From: Pseudomonas laurylsulfatiphila
GTDB lineage: Bacteria; Pseudomonadota; Gammaproteobacteria; Pseudomonadales; Pseudomonadaceae
Direction of reading: 5' to 3'
DNA: 64,000 nucleotides
Assembly (NCBI RefSeq): GCF_002934665.1
Contig: NZ_NIRS01000001.1
Location: 372,001 to 436,000 of the forward strand
The number at the start of each line of letters is the position of its first letter. Within the stretch, counting starts at the first letter, position 1. The notes under the pieces are model-generated. The model searched no databases. It had not been told where the DNA came from and worked only from the letters and a program-made list of their open reading frames with translations. Shown here piece after piece: positions 16,770-23,790 of the stretch. The position numbers and the translations under genes are program-made.

Positions 16770-17645
16770 TTATTGATACATCTCGGGCACGTCGTACTGC
16801 AGGCCGTAATGGCCGTAGATGGTCTTCACCGCGCCCTCGCGGATCAGGCCTTCGAGCGCCTCTTCCACGGCATAGGCCAGTTGCCGGTTGCTTTCGTGCA
16901 CCGCCATGCCGATTTCCCAGAGCTGCTTGCCCATGTTCGGGTAGGCGTTTTCTGCCAGCGCCAGCTGCGGGTCGGCCGCTTCGTGCACTTGCCAGTCGAT
17001 TTCGCCGCGCATGGCCATCACCGCGTCGACCTCGCCGGCCTTCATCGCGGCAAACGCCTGGGGCACGCCCGGATAGTGATGGGTCTTGCCGGCGAGCACG
17101 CCGTTGAACACCGAGGTCAGGTAGAACGACGGCACGCTGTCGACTTCGACACCAATCGGGTGCTGCTCGAACACCGCGACGCTGGCGACCTTGTCCAGCC
17201 TTCGGCGGTCATAGGCCACCTGCCATTGTTCGTTCTGGTAGGGACCGAACATCACCACATGGCCGTTGACCAGCTCACCGAGCTCGTTGCGCTTCTGCGC
17301 GTAGTCGTGGTCGTAGGGCACGCGCATCATCAGGTCGGCCAGTTGCTGGTTGTGCAAGGCACTGGCACGCCAGATGTAATCGCGCAGGTCGTCGTCGAGC
17401 TTTTCCCCGGCCGGCGCCCAGATCAGCGTAAGGCGCACGCCGAGCGCCTTGGCCAGGGCTTCGGCCAGCTCGACATCGACACCCTGGGGTTTGCCGGCAC
17501 GTTCAAAACTGTAGGGGGCGAAGTCCTTATAGACCGCCACCTTCAGCTCCCCGGCGGCGATCATTTCGTCGTAGTTGCGAACCTGCGCCTGCGCCGCCTG
17601 GCAGCACAGCCACAGAGCGCTGATCAACACCGCGAACAGGCGCAT
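16770..17645 (-). CDS. pedG: Periplasmic solute-binding protein PedG
   Basis: A 291-aa family 3 solute-binding protein with signal peptide ending CQAAQA. Typical text includes LKVAVYKDFAPYSFERAGKPQGVDVELAEALAK, given here only as a landmark at residues 35-67. It starts 3 bp after the pedF stop and has no ABC permease beside it. In the P. putida ped cluster the same gene sits in the same place. A role in binding PQQ, lanthanide complex or a redox partner has been proposed for such proteins, but nothing in the sequence decides it. Confidence 0.85.
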   Translation of the reverse strand: MRLFAVLISALWLCCQAAQAQVRNYDEMIAAGELKVAVYKDFAPYSFERAGKPQGVDVELAEALAKALGVRLTLIWAPAGEKLDDDLRDYIWRASALHNQQLADLMMRVPYDHDYAQKRNELGELVNGHVVMFGPYQNEQWQVAYDRRRLDKVASVAVFEQHPIGVEVDSVPSFYLTSVFNGVLAGKTHHYPGVPQAFAAMKAGEVDAVMAMRGEIDWQVHEAADPQLALAENAYPNMGKQLWEIGMAVHESNRQLAYAVEEALEGLIREGAVKTIYGHYGLQYDVPEMYQ

Positions 17646-17648
17646 GGG

Positions 17649-18110
17649 TCACTCCTCGACGTGCACAGTGTCCAGATAAGTGCGCACCGCCCACAGGGCT
17701 TCCTGGCTCAGGTAGTCGGCCATCTTCGGCATGTACACGCGACCGTCGCGTACCGCACCATGGCGCACCCGTTCGGCGAACCATTCATCGCCCGCCTCGC
17801 CGACATCGAGCATGCGCAAATCAGGGGCGATACCGCCGGACTTGGCCTCCAGGCCATGGCAGGCCGCGCAGTTCTGGGTGTAGGCCGAGGCACCGATTTC
17901 CACTGCCTTGTCGTGTTCCGGGGCGGTGCGATACGGGTTCACCGCGGCCCAGCCATCGGCATCGAGTTGCACACCGGCTTCCTTGATCGGGGTCAGCCCC
18001 GGGGTGGCCACGGCTTGTGGGACCACGTTGCCGTGGGCCCAGACGGAACCTGCGCTGATCAAACTGGCCAATAGCCCGGTCACGAGCAAGGCGTTGCATT
18101 TTGTTGTCAT
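17649..18110 (-). CDS. pedF: Cytochrome c550, electron acceptor of the quinoprotein dehydrogenase
   Basis: A 153-aa secreted monoheme cytochrome c. A signal peptide precedes AHGNVV, the heme site is C81-AA-C84-H85, and a methionine ligand is likely in VYMPKM. Known role of ExaB/PedF: one-electron acceptor from the PQQ dehydrogenase, passing electrons to the terminal oxidase. I prefer ATG 18110 because AGAGG is 8 nt upstream of it; ATG 18116 would leave almost no spacing. It is the first gene of a pedF-pedG-SoxYZ-hydrolase unit. Confidence 0.92.
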   Translation of the reverse strand: MTTKCNALLVTGLLASLISAGSVWAHGNVVPQAVATPGLTPIKEAGVQLDADGWAAVNPYRTAPEHDKAVEIGASAYTQNCAACHGLEAKSGGIAPDLRMLDVGEAGDEWFAERVRHGAVRDGRVYMPKMADYLSQEALWAVRTYLDTVHVEE

Positions 18111-18166
18111 TGTCATGCCCTCTGGATTGCACGCAAAACCTCTTGGCAGAGGCTATGGCAGCCATC

Positions 18167-18331
18167 TTAGAAAGCCCTGCGCCCAGACCCCATGCTGCTT
18201 TGGTGGTCGCCACCTACTCCCTTGGTCGTAAGGCGATCGTTGGACACCGGACGCGGGCCCTGGAGCCGGTCGACGCCGATCAGGGTCAGGATCAGCAGAA
18301 ACGGCAGGAGCAGTGCTTTGACGATACGCAT
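18167..18331 (-). CDS. Small putative membrane-anchored protein, 54 codons
   Basis: I do not recognise this gene. It would encode about 54 residues: a single hydrophobic segment (KALLLPFLLILTLIGV) at the N-terminus, then a basic/polar tail ending GSGRRAF. The translation signal is strong: GGAGGGG 7 nt before ATG 18331. Against it, the second half overlaps a candidate operator (18214-18228) and the pedF promoter. P. putida has pedE and pedS2/pedR2 around this position, so it could be a leftover from gene loss or a real leader peptide. Confidence 0.4.
   Translation of the reverse strand: MRIVKALLLPFLLILTLIGVDRLQGPRPVSNDRLTTKGVGGDHQSSMGSGRRAF
18214..18228. promoter_or_regulatory. Candidate operator upstream of pedF
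   Basis: CTACTCCCTTGGTCG, 104 bp from the pedF start. It differs at only three of fifteen positions from CTACTACCTTGGTAC at 18396-18410, which faces the divergent unit. Confidence 0.55.
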
Positions 18332-18395
18332 GGTCAATCCCCTCCAGATCAATGGCCGTGGTTGCCCATGCTAGGACCGCGCCGTGTGTGGCGGG

Positions 18396-18410
18396 CTACT
18401 ACCTTGGTAC
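18396..18410. promoter_or_regulatory. Candidate operator upstream of the substrate-binding protein operon
   Basis: CTACTACCTTGGTAC contains the clean dyad TACC-TT-GGTA. It is 79 bp upstream of the start at 18489 and is the best copy of the repeated motif in the locus. Confidence 0.6.
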
Positions 18411-18488
18411 TGGCCCTTCGGTACTTTCTGCATATTTTCACTGCACCAAAGGCTTCCTATGCTGGCGCTAACGGTCATGGAGAGCCTT

Positions 18489-19673
18489 ATGCGCCAGCTT
18501 GCCCCTTACGCCCTGATCTACCTGCTGGCGATTGCCTGCGCCGCCGGCCTGGCCACCCAAAGCCAGGCCGCCGATGCGCCCTTGCAGGTGCGGATCGGCT
18601 ACCTGGGCTATCGCCCCGACCCCGGCCCGTTGCTGTCCAACGTCATCCCCGAGCCCATCGATGCCGGGCTGCGCGGCGCCGAACTGGCGATCACCGACAG
18701 CAACAGCACCGGGCGTTTTCTCAACCACGGCTACAGCCTGGTCAGCGCCAGCGTCGACAGCCCCGAAGCCTTGCTCGAAGCGGCGAAGGCTCAGCACGAA
18801 CAAGGCCTGCGCCTGTTTGTGGTGAATGCCCCCGCGGCCAGCCTGCGCCAATTGAGTGCGGCACTGCCCGACAGTTTGCTTTTCAACGCCGGCAGTGCCG
18901 ATGACAGCCTGCGCACCACCGCTTGCCTGCCGAACGTGCTGCACACCTTGCCGAGCCGGGCGATGCTCGCCGATGCACTGGCGCAGTTTCTGGTGTTGCG
19001 CAAATGGCAGCGGGCGCTGCTGATTGTCGGCCCGACGCCGGACGATCAAGCCTATGCCGCCGCCCTGCGCCGCGGGGCCAAGCGTTTCGGCTTGCAACTG
19101 GTGGCGGAAAAAACCTGGAGCTTCGATAACGACCAACGCCGCAGCGCCCAGGCCGACATGCCGCTGTTCACCCAGACCGCCGAGTACGACGTGGTACTGG
19201 TGGCCGATGAACGCGGCGACTTCGGTGAATACGTGCCCTACCAGACCTGGTACCCGCGCCCGGTCGCCGGCACCCAGGGCCTGACCCCGGTGGGCTGGCA
19301 CAAGACCGTGGAAACCTACGGCGCCGCGCAGCTGCAAAAACGCTTTGAAGCCCTGACCGGGCGCTGGATGAATGACCGCGATTTCGCCGCCTGGATGGCC
19401 GTGCGCAGCATCGCCAGCGCCGTGAGCAAGTTGCGCCAGGCCGAGCCGATGGCGATCCGTGCACTTGAAATCAGCGACCAGTTGCCCCTCGACGGTTTCA
19501 AGGGTCGCAAGCTCAGCTACCGCCCGTGGAACGGCCAGTTGCGCCAGCCGATTCCCATCGTCCAGCCCAGGGCGCTGGTCAGCACTTCACCCCAGGAGGG
19601 CTTTCTGCACCCGTTCAACGAGATGGACAGCCTGGGCTACGACAAACCCGAAGTCAGCTGCCGCTTTCCCTGA
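18489..19673 (+). CDS. ABC-type substrate-binding protein of the PQQ alcohol dehydrogenase system
   Basis: A 394-aa periplasmic-binding-protein fold with signal peptide (MRQLAPYALIYLLAIACAAG, cleaved after SQAA). The body resembles branched-chain amino-acid-type binding proteins (RIGYLGYRPDPGPLL, LLIVGPTPDDQAYAAALRRG). The family is known only next to PQQ-dependent alcohol dehydrogenases, but its ligand is unknown. The start at 18489 has GGAGA 5 nt upstream; upstream in-frame ATGs lack a ribosome site. It heads a five-gene block: binding protein, beta-propeller, ATPase, permease, then the CxxxCW protein. Confidence 0.87.
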   Translation: MRQLAPYALIYLLAIACAAGLATQSQAADAPLQVRIGYLGYRPDPGPLLSNVIPEPIDAGLRGAELAITDSNSTGRFLNHGYSLVSASVDSPEALLEAAKAQHEQGLRLFVVNAPAASLRQLSAALPDSLLFNAGSADDSLRTTACLPNVLHTLPSRAMLADALAQFLVLRKWQRALLIVGPTPDDQAYAAALRRGAKRFGLQLVAEKTWSFDNDQRRSAQADMPLFTQTAEYDVVLVADERGDFGEYVPYQTWYPRPVAGTQGLTPVGWHKTVETYGAAQLQKRFEALTGRWMNDRDFAAWMAVRSIASAVSKLRQAEPMAIRALEISDQLPLDGFKGRKLSYRPWNGQLRQPIPIVQPRALVSTSPQEGFLHPFNEMDSLGYDKPEVSCRFP

Positions 19674-19703
19674 TCCGAACATCACAACAACAAGGAATCC
19701 GCC

Positions 19704-20663
19704 ATGCGCCGCACCCTGCTCTCGTGCACCTTGCTGCTCGCCGCTGGCCATGCCGTTGCCAGCACTGCCTGGGTCTCCAACGAAAAGGACAACAGCCTGA
19801 GCCTGATCGACCTGCAGACCCTGCAAGTCACCGACACCCTGCCCGTCGGCCAGCGCCCTCGCGGCCTGCTGCTGTCCCATGACAACAAGCTGTTGTACAT
19901 CTGCGCCAGCGACTCGGACCGGGTCCAGGTGATGGACGTGGCCACACGCAAGATCATCAAGGAACTGCCCTCGGGCAAAGACCCCGAGCAATTCGCCCTG
20001 CACCCGAACAACCGCTGGCTGTACGTCTCCAACGAAGACGATGCGCTGGTGACGGTGATCGACACCGAGACCTCCAAGGTACTCGGCCAGATCGATGTCG
20101 GCGTCGAGCCCGAGGGCATGGCCGTCAGCCCTGACGGACAGTGGGCGGTCAACACCAGCGAAACCACCAACATGCTGCACTGGATCGACACCAGTACCCA
20201 GACCCTGGCCGACAGCACCCTGGTGGACCAGCGTCCGCGCTTTGTCGAGTTCTCCCCCGATGGCGCCAAGCTCTGGGCCTCGGCGGAAATCGGCGGCACC
20301 GTGACCATTCTCGATGTGGCCAGCCGCACCGTGCTCAAGACCCTGAACTTCCAGATCAAGGGCGTGCACCCGGACAAGGTCCAGCCGGTCGGCATCAAGC
20401 TCAGCGCCGATGGCAAGTACGGCTTCGTCGCCCTCGGCCCGGCCAATCATGTGGCAGTGATCGATGCCAAGACTTACGAGATACTCGATTACCTGCTGGT
20501 GGGTCGACGGGTCTGGCAGATGGCGTTCACCCCGGATCAGAAGCAGTTGCTGGCCACCAACGGCGTCAGCGGCGATGTCTCGGTGATCGATGTCGACAGC
20601 CTCAAGGTCAGCAAATCGGTGAAGGTCGGGCGCTATCCCTGGGGCGTGGTGGTGACACCATGA
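19704..20663 (+). CDS. PQQ-dependent catabolism-associated beta-propeller protein
   Basis: A 319-aa secreted protein (signal peptide ending AGHAVA). It is built of YVTN-type repeats, recognisable as WVSNEKDNSLSLIDLQT, LYVSNEDDALVTVIDTET and similar units about 42 residues apart, giving a seven-bladed propeller. It has no catalytic motif. Known only by association with quinoprotein dehydrogenase loci. The start has AAGGA 8 nt upstream, and its TGA overlaps the next ATG (ATGA at 20660-20663). Confidence 0.88.
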   Translation: MRRTLLSCTLLLAAGHAVASTAWVSNEKDNSLSLIDLQTLQVTDTLPVGQRPRGLLLSHDNKLLYICASDSDRVQVMDVATRKIIKELPSGKDPEQFALHPNNRWLYVSNEDDALVTVIDTETSKVLGQIDVGVEPEGMAVSPDGQWAVNTSETTNMLHWIDTSTQTLADSTLVDQRPRFVEFSPDGAKLWASAEIGGTVTILDVASRTVLKTLNFQIKGVHPDKVQPVGIKLSADGKYGFVALGPANHVAVIDAKTYEILDYLLVGRRVWQMAFTPDQKQLLATNGVSGDVSVIDVDSLKVSKSVKVGRYPWGVVVTP

Positions 20664-21391
20664 ACGCCCTTGAAGTCAGTGACCTGAGCTTTGCCTACGG
20701 CGCCCGGGAGGCCTTGCGCAAGGTAAGTTTCAGCCTGGAACCCGGGCGTTTCGCCGCGCTGCTGGGACCCAACGGTGCCGGCAAGTCGACCCTGATTGCC
20801 CTGCTGACCCGGCTCTATGATCTGCAGCACGGCGAGATCCGCGTCGGTGGCTGTTCATTGCGCAGCGCGGCACGCCCGGCGCTCAGGCAATTGGGCGTGG
20901 TGTTCCAGCAGAGCACCCTGGACCTGGACCTCAGCGTCGAGCAGAACCTGCGTTATCACGCGGCATTGCATGGCCTGTCCCGGCGCCAGACCGACCTTCG
21001 GGTCAACGCCGAACTGGCCCGCCAGGCCCTGACCGAGCGCCGCCGCGAACGGGTGCGTGAACTCAATGGCGGCCATCGTCGCCGGGTGGAAATTGCCCGC
21101 GCCCTGTTGCATGAGCCGCGCCTGCTGCTGCTCGATGAAGCCAGTGTCGGCCTCGACCCGGCGAGTCGCCTGGCGCTCAACCAGCACATCCGCAGCCTGT
21201 GTCGCGAGGAGCACATCAGCGTGCTCTGGACCACCCACCTGCTCGACGAAGTGCAACCCAGCGATGACCTGCTGATCCTGCATCAAGGCCGGCTGGTGGC
21301 CAGCGGGCAGGCCGATGCCCTGAGTCTGGAACACGGCGGTGACCTCGGTTCGGCCTTCACCCGCCTGACTACATCGGGAGCTGCCCAATGA
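20660..21391 (+). CDS. ABC transporter ATP-binding protein of the PQQ alcohol system
   Basis: A 243-aa ABC ATPase. Walker A GPNGAGKST, Q-loop FQQST, a modified signature LNGGHRRRVEIARALL (Asn and His replacing the usual LSGGQ), Walker B RLLLLDEAS, and the H-loop in WTTHLLDE. It overlaps both neighbours by 4 bp (ATGA junctions), showing tight coupling to the propeller and permease genes. The permease resembles ABC-2 exporters, so the complex probably exports or extracts something across the inner membrane. Confidence 0.92.
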   Translation: MNALEVSDLSFAYGAREALRKVSFSLEPGRFAALLGPNGAGKSTLIALLTRLYDLQHGEIRVGGCSLRSAARPALRQLGVVFQQSTLDLDLSVEQNLRYHAALHGLSRRQTDLRVNAELARQALTERRRERVRELNGGHRRRVEIARALLHEPRLLLLDEASVGLDPASRLALNQHIRSLCREEHISVLWTTHLLDEVQPSDDLLILHQGRLVASGQADALSLEHGGDLGSAFTRLTTSGAAQ

Positions 21392-22179
21392 ACGCTTACT
21401 GGCAATGTTTCAGCGGTATCGTGCTGCGCGAGTGGCTGCGCTTTGTGCTGCAACGCACGCGGTTTCTCAGCGCCCTGGTGCGGCCGTTGCTGTGGTTGCT
21501 GGTGTTCGCCGCCGGTTTTCGCGCAGCGCTGGGGATAGCGATCATCGAACCCTACGACACCTATATCCCCTACGAGGTCTACATCATCCCCGGTCTGGCC
21601 TGCATGATCCTGCTGTTCAATGGCATGCAGGGGTCTCTGTCGATGGTCTACGACCGCGAGATGGGCAGCATGCGCGTGCTGCTGACCAGCCCTCTGCCGC
21701 GTACCTTCCTGCTGTGCAGCAAGCTGCTGGCCACCTCACTGATTTCGTTGTTGCAGGTGTATGCGTTCCTGGCGATTGCCTGGGTCTACGGCGTGCGGCC
21801 ACCGGCCATGGGCCTGTTACTGGCGTTGCCGGCGCTGCTGCTGGTGGCGTTGATGCTCAGCGCACTGGGCCTGTTGCTGTCGAACGCGATCCGCCAGCTG
21901 GAGAACTTTGCCGGGGTGATGAATTTCGTGATCTTCCCGCTGTTTTTCCTGTCATCGGCGCTGTATCCGCTGTGGAAGATGCGCGAGGCCAGCGAATGGT
22001 TGTACTGGCTATGCGCGGTGAATCCGTTCACCCATGCGGTGGAGCTGGTGCGTTTTGCCCTGTATGAACACTTCAATCCGCTGGCGCTGGCAGTGTGCAT
22101 GGGGCTGACGCTGCTGTTTGCATTGCTCGCCGTACTGACCTTCAACCCGCAGCATGCAGCCTTGCGTAAGGCTGGGTAA
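21388..22179 (+). CDS. ABC-2 type permease of the PQQ alcohol system
   Basis: A 263-aa polytopic protein with about six membrane segments (for example PLLWLLVFAAGFRAALG and VMNFVIFPLFFLSSALYPL). It contains the ABC-2 permease signature region NFVIFPLFFLSSALYPLWKM. The start overlaps the ATPase stop by 4 bp. Pairing with the upstream ATPase is secure. Substrate is not known; the neighbours suggest a component or product of periplasmic alcohol oxidation. Confidence 0.9.
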   Translation: MNAYWQCFSGIVLREWLRFVLQRTRFLSALVRPLLWLLVFAAGFRAALGIAIIEPYDTYIPYEVYIIPGLACMILLFNGMQGSLSMVYDREMGSMRVLLTSPLPRTFLLCSKLLATSLISLLQVYAFLAIAWVYGVRPPAMGLLLALPALLLVALMLSALGLLLSNAIRQLENFAGVMNFVIFPLFFLSSALYPLWKMREASEWLYWLCAVNPFTHAVELVRFALYEHFNPLALAVCMGLTLLFALLAVLTFNPQHAALRKAG

Positions 22180-22187
22180 ATACATTC

Positions 22188-22281
22188 CCTGTGGGAGCGA
22201 GCTTGCTCGCGATAGCGGCGGCACATTCAATAAATGAATTGACTGACATAACGCTATCGCGAGCAAGCTCGCTCCCACAGG
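22188..22281. repeat. REPIN doublet
   Basis: GTGGGAGCGAGCTTGCTCGC and its complement, 9 bp after the permease stop. Confidence 0.92.
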
Positions 22282-22305
22282 GGTTCTTCATTAAGCAGGG
22301 TGAAA

Positions 22306-22320
22306 TTACTACTTTAGTAC
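22306..22320. promoter_or_regulatory. Candidate operator upstream of the CxxxCW protein / agmR unit
   Basis: TTACTACTTTAGTAC with dyad TACT-TT-AGTA, 80 bp before the start at 22400. It would place agmR under the same control as its likely targets. Confidence 0.55.
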
Positions 22321-22399
22321 TGGTTTCCCTGTCTATCGTCGCATTCCCAACGTCCCCCGACTGGCATGTAATAGGTCCATAACTATAAGGACTGAACCC

Positions 22400-22957
22400 A
22401 TGCCGCGTGCCCGACGTTGCCTGTTGCGCCCTACTCTCGCCGTCCTGTCGCTGGGCCTGCTGCTGAGCACCGCGCAGGCCGACACCGCGCTGTTCTCCAG
22501 CGACGGCTATCGCATCGGCCTGTACCGCAGCCCGACGCCCGACCAGCTGCAAGGCGCAACCATCGTCGATACCCACACCCTGCAAGCCCTGCTCGGCCAA
22601 ACCCCGCGCCCGCTGCTGATCGATGTCTACCGCCGTCAGTGGCTGCAAGGGCAATTCATCGAAGACCAGCCCCATGAAAACCTGCCCGGCAGCCATTGGC
22701 TGGCCAATACCGGTGACGGTGAGCTGACGCCGCAATGGCAGGACTATTTCGCCGCCAACCTGAAAAAGCTGACCGCCGGCGACCCGACGCAACCGCTGGT
22801 CTTCTATTGCCGCTCCGACTGCTGGTTGAGCTGGAATGCGGTCAAGCGCGCAGCCACCATGGGCTATAAGACCCTGTATTGGTATCGCGATGGCCTGGAC
22901 GCCTGGCAAGCGGCCAATCTGCCGGTTTCGCCAGCCCGGCCCGAACCCTTTCCCTGA
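22400..22957 (+). CDS. Rhodanese-like CxxxCW protein associated with PQQ catabolism
   Basis: A 185-aa secreted rhodanese-fold protein (signal peptide ending STAQA). The active-loop equivalent is VFYCRSDCWLSWN with C137 and C141-W142. The family is described from PQQ-dependent catabolic loci and is named for this cysteine/tryptophan motif. A periplasmic sulfur-transfer or thiol-redox role alongside the SoxYZ-like carrier is possible but unproven. It precedes agmR by 56 bp, so the two are probably co-transcribed. Confidence 0.87.
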   Translation: MPRARRCLLRPTLAVLSLGLLLSTAQADTALFSSDGYRIGLYRSPTPDQLQGATIVDTHTLQALLGQTPRPLLIDVYRRQWLQGQFIEDQPHENLPGSHWLANTGDGELTPQWQDYFAANLKKLTAGDPTQPLVFYCRSDCWLSWNAVKRAATMGYKTLYWYRDGLDAWQAANLPVSPARPEPFP

Positions 22958-23013
22958 GCTTTACGCGTGCGTGTTGTTGCCACACCATAATCAAAATAAT
23001 GAGGTGAAAGGCC

Positions 23014-23679
23014 ATGTACAAAATTCTGATTGCCGACGATCACCCGCTGTTTCGCGAAGCCATCCACAACGTCATCAGCGACGGATTTGCCGGCAGCGAA
23101 GTGATGGAAACCGCCGACCTGGACAGCGCCCTGGCCCTGACCCAGGAACACGATGACCTGGATCTGATCCTGCTCGACCTGAACATGCCCGGCATGCACG
23201 GGCTCAACGGCCTGATCAACCTGCGTAACGAAGCGCCGACCATTCCGGTGGTGATTGTCTCCGCCGAACAGGACAAGCAGATCGTGCTGCAGGCCATTAC
23301 CTATGGCGCGGTGGGTTTCATCACCAAATCTTCACCCCGCGCCCAGATGACCGATGCCATCCAGCAGATTCTCAATGGCAATGTCTACCTGCCCCCGGAC
23401 ATCATCCGCACCGCCAAAAGCAGCACCCACCGGCGGATGAACGACACCCCGAGCTTCCCGCCCGAACTGCTCCAGGCCCTGACCCGCAAGCAACTGCAGG
23501 TGCTGGAACGCATGACCAAGGGCGAATCTAACAAGCAGATCGCCTACACCCTGGAAATCGCCGAGACCACGGTCAAGGCCCATGTCTCGGCGATCCTGCG
23601 CAAGCTCAACGTGCACAACCGGGTGCAGGCGATCCTGAGTGCCGGGGATATTGATTTCGGGTCTTATCTGCGGCGTTGA
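23014..23679 (+). CDS. agmR: LuxR/NarL-type response regulator AgmR (ErbR)
   Basis: A 221-aa response regulator. The receiver has D8-D9 and phospho-acceptor D55 ([10 protein letters not shown]), the switch lysine in GFITKSSP, and a C-terminal LuxR helix-turn-helix ([20 protein letters not shown] then [16 protein letters not shown]). It is almost the same as P. aeruginosa AgmR/ErbR, which controls the ethanol-oxidation genes, and as the P. putida PedR1 gene at the same place. It is the obvious candidate to bind the repeated dyad found upstream of the units of this locus. No cognate kinase is adjacent on the same strand; nahK and ercS are nearby. Confidence 0.93.
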   Translation: MYKILIADDHPLFREAIHNVISDGFAGSEVMETADLDSALALTQEHDDLDLILLDLNMPGMHGLNGLINLRNEAPTIPVVIVSAEQDKQIVLQAITYGAVGFITKSSPRAQMTDAIQQILNGNVYLPPDIIRTAKSSTHRRMNDTPSFPPELLQALTRKQLQVLERMTKGESNKQIAYTLEIAETTVKAHVSAILRKLNVHNRVQAILSAGDIDFGSYLRR

Positions 23680-23700
23680 GTCAGCAAGACCGTGTCGCCC

Positions 23701-23768
23701 CCTTCGCGAGCAGGCTCGCTCCCACAGGTACGGTGCTGTCTCTGTGGGAGCGAGCCTGCTCGCGAAGG
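23701..23768. repeat. REP doublet with short spacer
   Basis: CTTCGCGAGCAGGCTCGCTC and complement with a spacer of about 20 bp, outward-facing, between the convergent agmR and nahK genes. Confidence 0.9.
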
Positions 23769-23790
23769 GGACTCACAAGCAGTAAAAAAT

